A stretch of DNA of 64,000 nt from Castellaniella sp049651205 (GTDB lineage Bacteria; Pseudomonadota; Gammaproteobacteria; Burkholderiales; Burkholderiaceae_B): contig NZ_JBASBR010000011.1 of NCBI RefSeq assembly GCF_049651205.1, forward strand, positions 59,472 through 123,471, in the 5' to 3' direction. Each line of letters opens with the position of its first letter. Positions within the stretch are counted from its first letter, which is position 1. Position numbers and translations under genes: made by a program. Positions 1 to 7,546 of this stretch are shown piece by piece. A model generated the notes under the pieces. That model was not told the DNA's origin. It ran no database searches and was given only the letters and a program-made list of their open reading frames with translations.

Positions 1-2
1 AT

Positions 3-917
3 ATCGATGAGCCTACCTTGACGATGAACTTCATGGTGAATACGTCGCCTTTGGCTGGACGCGAAGGCAAGTTTGTCACCAGCCGCCAGCTGCGTGATCG
101 TCTGGATCGGGAGCTGAAGTCCAATGTGGCCTTGCGGGTAAACGACACAGACGATGACACTGTATTTGAGGTGTGTGGTCGTGGCGAGCTGCATTTGACG
201 ATTCTGTTGGAAAACATGCGTCGCGAGGGCTATGAACTGGCCGTGTCGCGCCCGCGCGTGATGTACAAAGAGATCGACGGCGTCAGGTGCGAACCTTATG
301 AGCTCCTGACGGTAGACGTTGAAGACGGCCACCAGGGCGGCGTGATGGAAGAATTGGGCCGTCGTAAAGGTGATTTGCAGGATATGGTGCCGGATGGCCG
401 TGGCCGTACCCGCCTCGAGTACCGAATCCCGGCCCGTGGGTTGATCGGTTTTCAGAGCGAGTTCCTGACCCTGACCCGCGGTACGGGCCTGATGAGCCAC
501 ATTTTTGATGATTATGCTGCTGTACGCGAAGGTGGTGTCGGCGAACGTCGCAATGGTGTGCTGATCAGCCAGGATGATGGCACGGCAGTGGCCTACGCCT
601 TGTGGAAGCTGCAAGAGCGCGGTCGCATGTTCGTGTCTCCCCAGGATCCTGTGTATGAAGGCATGATCATTGGGATCCACTCGCGTGACAATGATCTGGT
701 GGTCAACCCCATCAAAGAAAAGAAACTCACCAATGTGCGGGCGTCCGGCAAGGACGAACACATCGATCTGGTGCCACCGATTGCGCTTAATCTTGAGTAC
801 GCCGTCGAGTTCATCTCTGATGATGAACTGGTTGAAGTCACGCCCAAGTCCATTCGCTTGCGTAAACGCTTCTTGCAAGAACACGAGCGCCGCCGTAGCC
901 AGCGCGAATCGGCCTGA
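3..917 (+). CDS. typA: Ribosome-associated GTPase TypA/BipA, 3' part only
   Basis: This is the C-terminal half of the translational GTPase TypA/BipA, which binds the 70S ribosome and supports ribosome assembly and stress growth. The frame is open from the first full codon of the window and begins IDEPTLTMNFMVNTSPLAG, a conserved TypA stretch just after the GTPase and domain II region. About 304 of roughly 605 residues are present, covering domains III and V and the TypA-specific C-terminal domain (ending LRKRFLQEHERRR). The G1-G5 GTP-binding motifs lie outside the window, so the gene is cut by the window edge rather than broken. A strong terminator follows 43 bases after the stop. Confidence 0.95.
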   Translation: MDEPTLTMNFMVNTSPLAGREGKFVTSRQLRDRLDRELKSNVALRVNDTDDDTVFEVCGRGELHLTILLENMRREGYELAVSRPRVMYKEIDGVRCEPYELLTVDVEDGHQGGVMEELGRRKGDLQDMVPDGRGRTRLEYRIPARGLIGFQSEFLTLTRGTGLMSHIFDDYAAVREGGVGERRNGVLISQDDGTAVAYALWKLQERGRMFVSPQDPVYEGMIIGIHSRDNDLVVNPIKEKKLTNVRASGKDEHIDLVPPIALNLEYAVEFISDDELVEVTPKSIRLRKRFLQEHERRRSQRESA

Positions 918-959
918 CACTGAGATTGGGCGAATCGCCCGGTAGCAGGTTTTAAAATT

Positions 960-996
960 CCCGGGGCTTGGATGTGTATCCAAGCCCCGGGTTTTT
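960..996 (+). terminator. Intrinsic terminator of typA
   Basis: A perfect 13-bp inverted repeat (cccggggcttgga at 960-972, tccaagccccggg at 979-991) with a 6-base loop is followed directly by five T (992-996). It ends the typA transcript and isolates katA downstream. Confidence 0.9.
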
Positions 997-1158
997 ATGT
1001 GGATTTCTGTCTGATAGTATTTATCTAATAATCGATAATAGAGAATCAATTTTATCAATATTTAAATCTTGTTTAGACTGCCTGTCAGGGATGGCTCAAA
1101 CTGAGGGTATGGACTTTGCACTCAAGGCCATGATCAATCTTGTCACCAGGAGAATTCC

Positions 1159-2595
1159 ATGAAGAAACTGACGACAGCCGCCGGTGCGCCGGTGGTCGAC
1201 AATCAAAACATCCTCACTGCGGGTGCTCGTGGGCCGGCACTGCTGCAGGATGTGTGGTTACTCGAGAAACTCGCGCACTTCGATCGTGAAGTGATCCCCG
1301 AGCGCCGGATGCATGCGAAAGGTACGGGCGCCTATGGCACGTTTACTGTCAGCCAGGACATTACCCGCTATACCCGGGCAAAGGTATTCGGGCAGGTCGG
1401 CAAGCAAACCCCCGTGTTTGTCCGTTTTTCGACAGTGGCTGGAGAGCGTGGCGCGGCAGATGCCGAGCGTGATATTCGCGGTGTAGCCATGAAGTTCTAC
1501 ACCGAAGAAGGCAACTGGGATCTAGTGGGCAACAACACACCAGTGTTCTTTTTTCGAGACCCGCTCAAGTTCCCTGATCTGAACCACGCAGTGAAACGTG
1601 ACCCGGGTACTGGCTTGCGTAGTGCCCAAAATAATTGGGAGTTCTGGACAGGCCTGCCTGAGGCCCTGCACCAGATCACCATCGTGATGAGCGATCGCGG
1701 TATCCCTGCAGATCACCGTCATATGCATTTATTTGGCAGCCATACCTTCAGTTTTATTAATGCGCAACAAGAGCGCTGTTGGGTAAAGTTTCATTTCAAG
1801 TCGCAGCAGGGGATTCGCAACCTGACAGACGCTGAAGCAGCCGAACTGATTGGGCGTGATCGTGAAAGTGCCCAACGTGATTTATATGAAAGCATTGCAC
1901 GCCAAGAGTTTCCGCGCTGGACACTCTTCGTGCAAATCATGCCCGAGCACGAGGCCAGTGCGTATCATCTCAACCCATTTGATCTCACCAAGGTGTGGCC
2001 TCATGGTGATTATCCCCTGATCGAAGTTGGTACTCTCGAGCTTAATCGCAACCCGGAAAATTTCTTTGCAGAGGTTGAGCAGGCCGCCTTTACGCCTGCC
2101 AACGTGGCGCCTGGTATCGGGTTCTCGCCCGATCGCATGCTGCAGGCCCGCCTGTTTTCGTATGGAGATGCCCAGCGTTATCGCCTGGGGGTCAATCATC
2201 ACCAGATCCCGGTCAATGCGCCTCGTTGCCCGTATCACAGCTTTCACCGGGACGGCGCGATGCGGGTGGATGGTAACTATGGCGGCCTGACAGGCAATCA
2301 GCCCAATAGCTCGGGCCAGTGGCAGGAACAGCCCGAATTCCAAGAGCCGCCACTCAGCCTTGAGGGGGCAGCAGATCACTGGAACCATCGTGAAGACACC
2401 GATTATTTTTCGCAGCCTGGTGATTTGTTTCGCTTGATGACACCAGCGCAGCAGCAAGCGCTTTTTGACAATACCGCCCGAGCCATCGCGGGGGTGACGC
2501 CGGAGGTGCAGGCCGTGCATATTCAGCATTGCACCCAGGCAGATCCTGCCTACGGCGCCGGGGTTGCGGCAGCCATCCGTACATTGGGTGTCTGA
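1159..2595 (+). CDS. katA: Catalase KatA (small-subunit, clade 3 heme catalase)
   Basis: Heme catalase that disproportionates hydrogen peroxide to water and oxygen in the cytoplasm. At 478 residues it has the usual small-subunit length with no C-terminal flavodoxin-like extension. The distal catalytic His is His52 (RRMHAKGTGAYG), the distal Asn is at 125-126 (VGNNTPVFF), and the proximal heme-ligand Tyr is Tyr335 (RLFSYGDAQRYRLG). The start ATG has an AGGAG Shine-Dalgarno about 8 bases upstream. The AT-rich 160-bp leader (about 1000-1158) stands out from the GC-rich surroundings. It contains one ATAG-N7-CTAA half-element (1014-1028) that resembles part of an OxyR site, but a full site is not visible, so peroxide control is only a guess. 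Confidence 0.96.
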   Translation: MKKLTTAAGAPVVDNQNILTAGARGPALLQDVWLLEKLAHFDREVIPERRMHAKGTGAYGTFTVSQDITRYTRAKVFGQVGKQTPVFVRFSTVAGERGAADAERDIRGVAMKFYTEEGNWDLVGNNTPVFFFRDPLKFPDLNHAVKRDPGTGLRSAQNNWEFWTGLPEALHQITIVMSDRGIPADHRHMHLFGSHTFSFINAQQERCWVKFHFKSQQGIRNLTDAEAAELIGRDRESAQRDLYESIARQEFPRWTLFVQIMPEHEASAYHLNPFDLTKVWPHGDYPLIEVGTLELNRNPENFFAEVEQAAFTPANVAPGIGFSPDRMLQARLFSYGDAQRYRLGVNHHQIPVNAPRCPYHSFHRDGAMRVDGNYGGLTGNQPNSSGQWQEQPEFQEPPLSLEGAADHWNHREDTDYFSQPGDLFRLMTPAQQQALFDNTARAIAGVTPEVQAVHIQHCTQADPAYGAGVAAAIRTLGV

Positions 2596-2599
2596 GGCG

Positions 2600-3649
2600 A
2601 TGATTCTTTATTTGCACGGGTTCCGGTCTTCACCAGAGTCCTTTAAATCCAGTTTGCTGGCTGCGGCCCTGGCTGATCGGGGCCTGGCCACGCAGTGGTG
2701 CTGCCCGCAGTTGCCGGCCAGCCCGGCCGCCGCCATGCGGCTGGGCCTGGCATTGGCCCGGCAGGCCTTGGCAAATGCCGAGACACTCACCGTCATTGGC
2801 TCATCGCTTGGTGGGTTTTATGCCACTTGGCTGGCCGAGCAACTGGGGTGTCGCGCCGTACTGCTAAATCCCGTGGTGCATGCCTCGCGGGATTTGGCCA
2901 CTCAGGTAGGGTCACATCGTACTTTTCATGGCAACCATGCGTTCGAATTTCTGCCTGAATACGTGGATGAACTGGCTCGGGCAGAAGCAGATATTCCAGA
3001 GTTGACGCACCCGGAGCGTTACTTTTTGTTGGCGGCCACCGGAGATGAGGTACTGGATTGGCGTGAGATGCAAGAACGCTTTTCGGGTGCCCGGCAACAT
3101 GTCATCGAGGGCAGCGATCATGGACTTTCTGATTTTTCCCAATGGCTCCCAGAGGTGCTGGCCTTTAGCCTGACGGGCCCGGCAGTGGCCAGCCAAGAGG
3201 GTGCCAGGCCCGGTATGCGAGCCAAGCAGGCACCCGTGGTCATCACCGGCACCTGGAACGAACTCAGCGATATAGCCGGTCCGATTCGCCTTGAAGTCTT
3301 TGTGCGCGAGCAAGGCGTCCCCCCGGCAGAAGAGATGGATCTTCAGGATGCACAGTGTGTGCACGCTGTGGCATACGCAGGTGACGGACAGGCGCTGGGT
3401 ACAGGCCGCTTGCTGCCTGATGGCCATATTGGTCGGATGGCGGTGCGCCGCCCGTGGCGGGGTGCCGGGGTAGGGTCTTTATTACTGAATGCCCTGATGG
3501 ATGCCGCGCGCCAGCGCGGCGATACCCAAGTGGTGCTGGCCGCACAGCTGCAGGCCCGGCCCTTTTATGCACGCCACGGGTTTGTCGAAGAGGGTGAAAC
3601 CTTTATGGACGCAGGGATTGAGCATCGGCAGATGCGGCTGCGGTTCTGA
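2600..3649 (+). CDS. YqiA-type esterase fused to GNAT N-acetyltransferase
   Basis: A two-domain protein of 349 residues. Residues 1 to about 190 match the YqiA/UPF0227 alpha/beta-hydrolase family: opening MILYLHGFRSSPESFKS, nucleophile elbow GSSLGG with Ser69, probable acid Asp149 (GDEVLDW) and His174 (GSDHGL). Residues about 213-349 form an ElaA-like GNAT domain (EVFVREQGVP, then the acetyl-CoA loop RGAGVG at 287-292, then FYARHGFVEEG). ATG 2600 is preferred over an upstream in-frame ATG at 2564, which lies inside katA; 2600 places YqiA homology at residue 1. The gene begins four bases after the katA stop, so the two are probably cotranscribed. Substrates of both domains are unknown. YqiA and ElaA are normally separate proteins. 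Confidence 0.85.
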   Translation: MILYLHGFRSSPESFKSSLLAAALADRGLATQWCCPQLPASPAAAMRLGLALARQALANAETLTVIGSSLGGFYATWLAEQLGCRAVLLNPVVHASRDLATQVGSHRTFHGNHAFEFLPEYVDELARAEADIPELTHPERYFLLAATGDEVLDWREMQERFSGARQHVIEGSDHGLSDFSQWLPEVLAFSLTGPAVASQEGARPGMRAKQAPVVITGTWNELSDIAGPIRLEVFVREQGVPPAEEMDLQDAQCVHAVAYAGDGQALGTGRLLPDGHIGRMAVRRPWRGAGVGSLLLNALMDAARQRGDTQVVLAAQLQARPFYARHGFVEEGETFMDAGIEHRQMRLRF

Positions 3650-3711
3650 TCAGGCTCTTTAGGCAGCTCTGACAGGTGAGCTGCCTGAGGGTGGCAAAGG
3701 CCCTCGCCTGC

Positions 3712-4479
3712 CTATTTGAGATTACCTGACAAAAACTGCTGTAAGCGCGGGCTCTGAGGATTGTCGAAGATGTCGGTAGGTGTGCCAGTTTCTTCGGCAA
3801 CACCCTTATGCAGAAACATCACCTGTGAGGCCAGATTGCGGGCAAATCCCATTTCGTGGGTAACAACCAGCATCGTGCGGCCTTCTTCGGCCAATTTCTG
3901 CATAACCTTCAGTACTTCGCCTACCAGCTCCGGATCCAGTGCAGAGGTGGGTTCGTCAAACAGCATCACTTCGGGCTCCATTGCAAGCGCCCGGGCAATG
4001 GCAACGCGCTGTTGTTGGCCGCCAGACAAAGAAGATGGGTATTGTGTTTCAGTTCTGGGATCCAGCCCTACCTTGGCCAGGTAGTGTCGGGCGCGTTCGG
4101 TGGCTTCTGCGCGGCTCAGTTTAAGCACCTGCATGGGCGCTTCGATGACATTGCCCAGGACATTCATGTGTGCCCACAGATTGAAGTGCTGGAACACCAT
4201 GGCTAGTTTGGATCGTAGCCTGCGAAGCTGGTCGAGGTCGGCGGCGTGGGGCTCACCGTGCTTGTCATGCACGATTTTCAGCTCTTCGCCGTTAAGGGAC
4301 ACCGAGCCCTTGTTGGGTTTCTCTAGAAAGTTGATACAGCGCAGAAATGTGGATTTTCCCGAGCCACTGGAGCCGAGGATACAGATCACGTCGCCCGCAT
4401 TGGCCTGCAAGGAAACGCCCTTGAGGACTTCGTTATCGCCGTAGCGCTTGTGGATATTGAGTACGTCGAGTTTGGACAT
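3712..4479 (-). CDS. hisP: Polar amino acid ABC transporter ATP-binding protein (HisP/ArtP type)
   Basis: ATPase of a basic or polar amino acid importer at the inner face of the membrane, about 255 residues. Walker A is GSSGSGKST (36-44), the signature is LSGGQQQR, Walker B is VMLFDEPTSALDP, and the H-loop is VVTHEMGFAR. The ATG at 4479 (MSKLDVLNIHKRYG) is chosen because it aligns with HisP starts; the frame is open further upstream but would run into hisM. It is the last gene of a four-gene leftward operon, four bases after hisM. The exact substrate (His, Lys, Arg, ornithine) cannot be told from the ATPase. Confidence 0.92.
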   Translation of the reverse strand: MSKLDVLNIHKRYGDNEVLKGVSLQANAGDVICILGSSGSGKSTFLRCINFLEKPNKGSVSLNGEELKIVHDKHGEPHAADLDQLRRLRSKLAMVFQHFNLWAHMNVLGNVIEAPMQVLKLSRAEATERARHYLAKVGLDPRTETQYPSSLSGGQQQRVAIARALAMEPEVMLFDEPTSALDPELVGEVLKVMQKLAEEGRTMLVVTHEMGFARNLASQVMFLHKGVAEETGTPTDIFDNPQSPRLQQFLSGNLK

Positions 4480-4483
4480 GTTC

Positions 4484-5194
4484 TTATCGATGGGTAGCCA
4501 GATAGGCCAGTGTACGGTGCTCGTACCAGCGGAAGATACCAATCAGGGTAAATGAAAGACCCAGATAAAGCACGGCAGCAATCCCGTACGAAGCAAAGGT
4601 TTGATAGGTGGCCGAGTTTGCATCCCGGGCAACCTTGAGGATGTCGGGTACCGTGGCGGTAAACGCCAGCGAGGTGGCATGCAACATCAGGATGACTTCA
4701 TTGCTGTAGGCGGGCAGGGCCCGGCGCAGGGCGGATGGCAGGATGATGCGGCGATACAGGGCAAAGCGTGTCATGCCGAAGGCCCGGGCAGCTTCGATTT
4801 CGCCGGCGTTGGTGGCGCGGATAGCACCAGCGAAGATTTCGGTGGTGTAGGCAACCGTGTTTAAGGTAAGCGCCACCACCAGACAATTAAAGCCGTTTTG
4901 GAAAAAAGTGGCCAGTGGTGGCACGCCCTTGACGAAATCCAAGCTGTAAATGCCCACATAAATAAACAGAATCTGGACATACAGCGGAGTGCCGCGGAAC
5001 ACATAGCTGAATATCCACAGAGGCACCGAGAGCCATTTTCGTGAAGAGACCCGGCCTACTGCCAAAAAAATAGAAATGAAAAAGCCCGTGGAGACGGACA
5101 GCACCAGCAGCCACAAGGTAATGGCCATGCCTGAGAAGCTGCCGTTACTGCTGAATAGGTAGGCACGCCAAAATTGCTCGAGGACATCCATCAT
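4484..5194 (-). CDS. hisM: Polar amino acid ABC transporter permease (HisM type)
   Basis: Inner-membrane permease of 236 residues with the HisM/GlnP architecture. Hydrophobic segments are clear (ITLWLLVLSVSTGFFISIF; IAAVLYLGLSFTLIGIF), and the EAA coupling loop is EIEAARAFGMTRFALYRRIILP. Its start overlaps the stop of the upstream hisQ by four bases (ATGA), typical of translational coupling between the two half-permeases. Two consecutive ATG codons (5194 and 5191) make the first residue ambiguous by one. Confidence 0.9.
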   Translation of the reverse strand: MMDVLEQFWRAYLFSSNGSFSGMAITLWLLVLSVSTGFFISIFLAVGRVSSRKWLSVPLWIFSYVFRGTPLYVQILFIYVGIYSLDFVKGVPPLATFFQNGFNCLVVALTLNTVAYTTEIFAGAIRATNAGEIEAARAFGMTRFALYRRIILPSALRRALPAYSNEVILMLHATSLAFTATVPDILKVARDANSATYQTFASYGIAAVLYLGLSFTLIGIFRWYEHRTLAYLATHR

Positions 5195-5880
5195 AGGAGG
5201 GCCTCGCGAACACCGACGTTATAGCGTTTGTACAACCAGAAAAGCACGCCGTTGGATACGGTCGTGAGCATCAAATAGATCAGGCCCGTGATGCTGATGA
5301 ACAGAAACACTCGAAACGTGACATTGCCGGCATCCTGGGCCACTTTAACCAGGTCTGTCAGGCCGATCAGGGACACCAGGGCAGTGGATTTCAGGAGCAC
5401 CTGCCAGTTGTTGCCGATGCCTGGCAAGGCATGGCGCATCATCTGGGGAAACAGTACCCGGCGAAACACCTGGAATTCGCGCATTCCGTAGGCCGTGGCG
5501 GCCTCGAGTTGGCCATGCGGTACCGCCATGAATGCACCGCGAAAGGTTTCGGCAAAATAAGCGCCATAGATAAAACCCAGGGTCAGCACACCGGCCCCGA
5601 AGGGGTCGATATCGATGGGGTCGGTGCCGAGGAGATCCGTGACGTCATTGAGGTAGATCTGCAGGCTGAAAAAAATCAGCAGCATGAGCACCAGATCAGG
5701 TACTCCACGGATCAGCGTGGTGTAGGCGGTAGCCAGTACTCTGGCACCCCAAGCCTCTGACAGTTTTGCCCAGGCACCCAGCAGACCCAGGCCAATGGCA
5801 ACCAGCAGAGACAGGATCGCCAGCTGGATGGTCACCCAGGTGCCAGCCAGCAAAAGTGGGCCATAGCCGTTTAGAAACAT
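5191..5880 (-). CDS. hisQ: Polar amino acid ABC transporter permease (HisQ type)
   Basis: Second half-permease of the importer, 229 residues, starting MFLNGYGPLLLAGTWVTIQL, characteristic of HisQ/ArtQ. The EAA loop is LEAATAYGMREFQVFRRVLFP. It should pair with the HisM-type subunit to form the membrane channel contacted by the HisP ATPase and the periplasmic binding protein encoded just upstream. A gap of about 94 bases separates it from the binding protein gene, which is common where the binding protein is expressed in excess. Confidence 0.9.
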   Translation of the reverse strand: MFLNGYGPLLLAGTWVTIQLAILSLLVAIGLGLLGAWAKLSEAWGARVLATAYTTLIRGVPDLVLMLLIFFSLQIYLNDVTDLLGTDPIDIDPFGAGVLTLGFIYGAYFAETFRGAFMAVPHGQLEAATAYGMREFQVFRRVLFPQMMRHALPGIGNNWQVLLKSTALVSLIGLTDLVKVAQDAGNVTFRVFLFISITGLIYLMLTTVSNGVLFWLYKRYNVGVREALL

Positions 5881-5974
5881 GAAAAGAGGACTTCAGACGG
5901 AAATGCCGCCCGGCGTACTCGGCAGGGCAGAGTGACGCTGGGCGGGGGGATTATGCGGCAGGCCGCCAATCCGG

Positions 5975-6763
5975 TTATTGAGCGGGAAACTGGATCAGGC
6001 CTTCGGCAAAGTATTTTTTGGCATAGCCCTGGATGGTGCCGTCTGCCAGCATGGACTTCAGTGCTTTGTCGACCTCGGTCTTGAGCTTGTTGCCCTTGCG
6101 CATGCCCATGGCGATGGGGTCGTTGAGGATGGGATCGTCGAGCGTCATTTGGGCGAGTTCGTAGTCAGCACCCTCGGGCTTGCTGAGGAAGCCCTCGACA
6201 GCGCTCTGTGCCTCTTGGAAGGTGGCATCCAGGCGGCCTGCTGTGACGTCGACGTAAGCATTGGTATAGCTGGGGTACGAAACCACCTTGACGCCCTTGG
6301 GTGCCCAATATTTGCGTGCGTAGGTTTCCATGGTGGTACCTTGCTGCACACCGACGCGCTTACCCTTGAGGGATTCGGCGGTGGGCTCGAGGCCGCTGCC
6401 CTTTTTGACCATCAGCTTGACGGGCACGATATACAGGGGGGTGGTGAAGTCGATGACCTTCTTGCGTGCTTCTGTGGCCGTCATGGTGGAGTTGGCCAGA
6501 TCAAACTTGCGGGCCTGCAGGCCGGGGATCAGACCATCGAAGGATTGGTCGATCCAGACACACTGGCGCTGCATGCGTTTGCAGAGTTCGTTGCCGATAT
6601 CGATGTCGAAGCCTTCAAGCTGCCCGTTTGGGTTTCGGTATTCGAATGGCGGGTAGCCGGCTTCGGTTGCAATTTTGAGTTCGGCGGCGTGGGCGGTTGA
6701 ACCCACCGCAGGGATCAGCCCGGCTGCGATCAGCAGCGCGGCGCCCAGGAATGTCGGTTTCAT
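5975..6763 (-). CDS. Periplasmic polar/basic amino acid-binding protein (ArgT/HisJ family)
   Basis: Solute-binding protein of 262 residues and first gene of the importer operon. An N-terminal signal peptide (MKPTFLGAALLIAAGLIPAV...) ends with a probable cleavage after STAHA. The mature protein begins AELKIATEAGYPPFEY, and the GFDIDIGNELCKRM and DFTTPLY motifs are those of the SBP_bac_3 family. An Asp at the ligand amino group site in family members matches LDATFQEAQS. LAO/His-binding proteins are the closest type recognised; which basic or polar amino acid is bound is not decided. The Shine-Dalgarno CAGGAGAA is strong and sits just downstream of an 8-bp hairpin at 6782-6805. Confidence 0.92.
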   Translation of the reverse strand: MKPTFLGAALLIAAGLIPAVGSTAHAAELKIATEAGYPPFEYRNPNGQLEGFDIDIGNELCKRMQRQCVWIDQSFDGLIPGLQARKFDLANSTMTATEARKKVIDFTTPLYIVPVKLMVKKGSGLEPTAESLKGKRVGVQQGTTMETYARKYWAPKGVKVVSYPSYTNAYVDVTAGRLDATFQEAQSAVEGFLSKPEGADYELAQMTLDDPILNDPIAMGMRKGNKLKTEVDKALKSMLADGTIQGYAKKYFAEGLIQFPAQ

Positions 6764-6781
6764 CGAATAGTTCTCCTGTGG

Positions 6782-6805
6782 GGCTGGCCTGCCATACGGC
6801 CAGCC
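6782..6805. repeat. 8-bp inverted repeat between LOG gene and binding-protein gene
   Basis: GGCTGGCC (6782-6789) and GGCCAGCC (6798-6805) form a perfect stem with an 8-base loop. It lies downstream of the leftward LOG gene and just ahead of the ribosome binding site of the amino acid-binding protein. There is no T run, so a classical terminator is not supported. It may be a leader structure. Confidence 0.45.
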
Positions 6806-6874
6806 AGCGGTAACAAGGCGTGATGTTAACCCAGGTCTTTATCAGGCCGCATCAAGCATTACCCGTAGAAGTGC

Positions 6875-7546
6875 TTATTCGGGCAAGGCGGGTTCGCGAT
6901 TAGGCTCGATCTGCAGCGACTGCTGAATAAGGCTGATCACTTCGTCAAGGTTGTCGGTGACCGTGATCAGATCGACATCGAAGGGGCTGACCGTGCCATT
7001 GGGTACTAGTTGGTCACGAACCCAGTCGATCAGGCCAGACCAAAATGTTGTACCCACCAAAATGATGGGCGCAGGTGGTTGCTTGAGCGTTTGTATCAGG
7101 GTGACCGCTTCGAAGAGTTCATCGAGCGTGCCAAAGCCGCCGGGCAGCACGACGTACGCCAGGCTGTGCATGAAAAATGAAGCTTTGCGTGAATTGAAGT
7201 ACTCGAAGTGCAGGCTATCGGTTTGGTAGGGATTGTCTATGTTTTCGCGCGGCAGGCGGATATTGAGCCCGATGCTGCGGCCGCCGGCTTCGAAGGCGCC
7301 ACGATTGGCGGCCTCCATCAGGCCTGGGCCACCGCCTGCGATGACTGGTACGCCCAGCTGGGCCAGGCGGTGGCCAAGCTCGCGACCCATCTCATAGAAA
7401 GGATGGCCGCGCGGGATGCGGGCACTACCGAAAACGCTGACACCCAGGCCGATTTTTTGAAAAGCCACGGCGGCGTCGTGCATCTCTGCAATAATCGTAG
7501 GAATCTGTTGTTCTGCCGATACACGTTTTGTTTTATTGTCTGTCAT
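6875..7546 (-). CDS. LOG-family nucleotide phosphoribohydrolase (TIGR00730 type)
   Basis: Rossmann-like LOG/YvdD family protein of 223 residues. The hallmark motif PGGFGTLDELFEAVTLIQT is intact, as are GGGPGLMEAANRGA and SRKASFFM. Family members hydrolyse nucleoside 5'-monophosphates (cytokinin riboside monophosphate, AMP) to base plus ribose 5-phosphate; the natural bacterial substrate is debated. ATG 7546 has AAGG eight bases upstream. This start codon overlaps the polA ATG on the other strand, so its promoter must lie inside polA. A later in-frame Met (7483, MHDAAVAFQKIGLG) is an alternative start that would relieve the overlap. Confidence 0.88.
   Translation of the reverse strand: MTDNKTKRVSAEQQIPTIIAEMHDAAVAFQKIGLGVSVFGSARIPRGHPFYEMGRELGHRLAQLGVPVIAGGGPGLMEAANRGAFEAGGRSIGLNIRLPRENIDNPYQTDSLHFEYFNSRKASFFMHSLAYVVLPGGFGTLDELFEAVTLIQTLKQPPAPIILVGTTFWSGLIDWVRDQLVPNGTVSPFDVDLITVTDNLDEVISLIQQSLQIEPNREPALPE

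Noticed and set aside
1014..1050. Possible OxyR operator before katA
   Set aside because: Only one half (ATAG-N7-CTAA) fits; the second half is out of register. Not enough to call a site.
968..1162. 64-codon open frame between typA and katA
   Set aside because: It starts inside the typA terminator, covers the katA leader, lacks a ribosome site and resembles nothing known.
5978..6700. 240-codon open frame on the plus strand opposite the binding-protein gene
   Set aside because: It mirrors a clear periplasmic binding protein; its protein is repetitive in composition and has no family motif.
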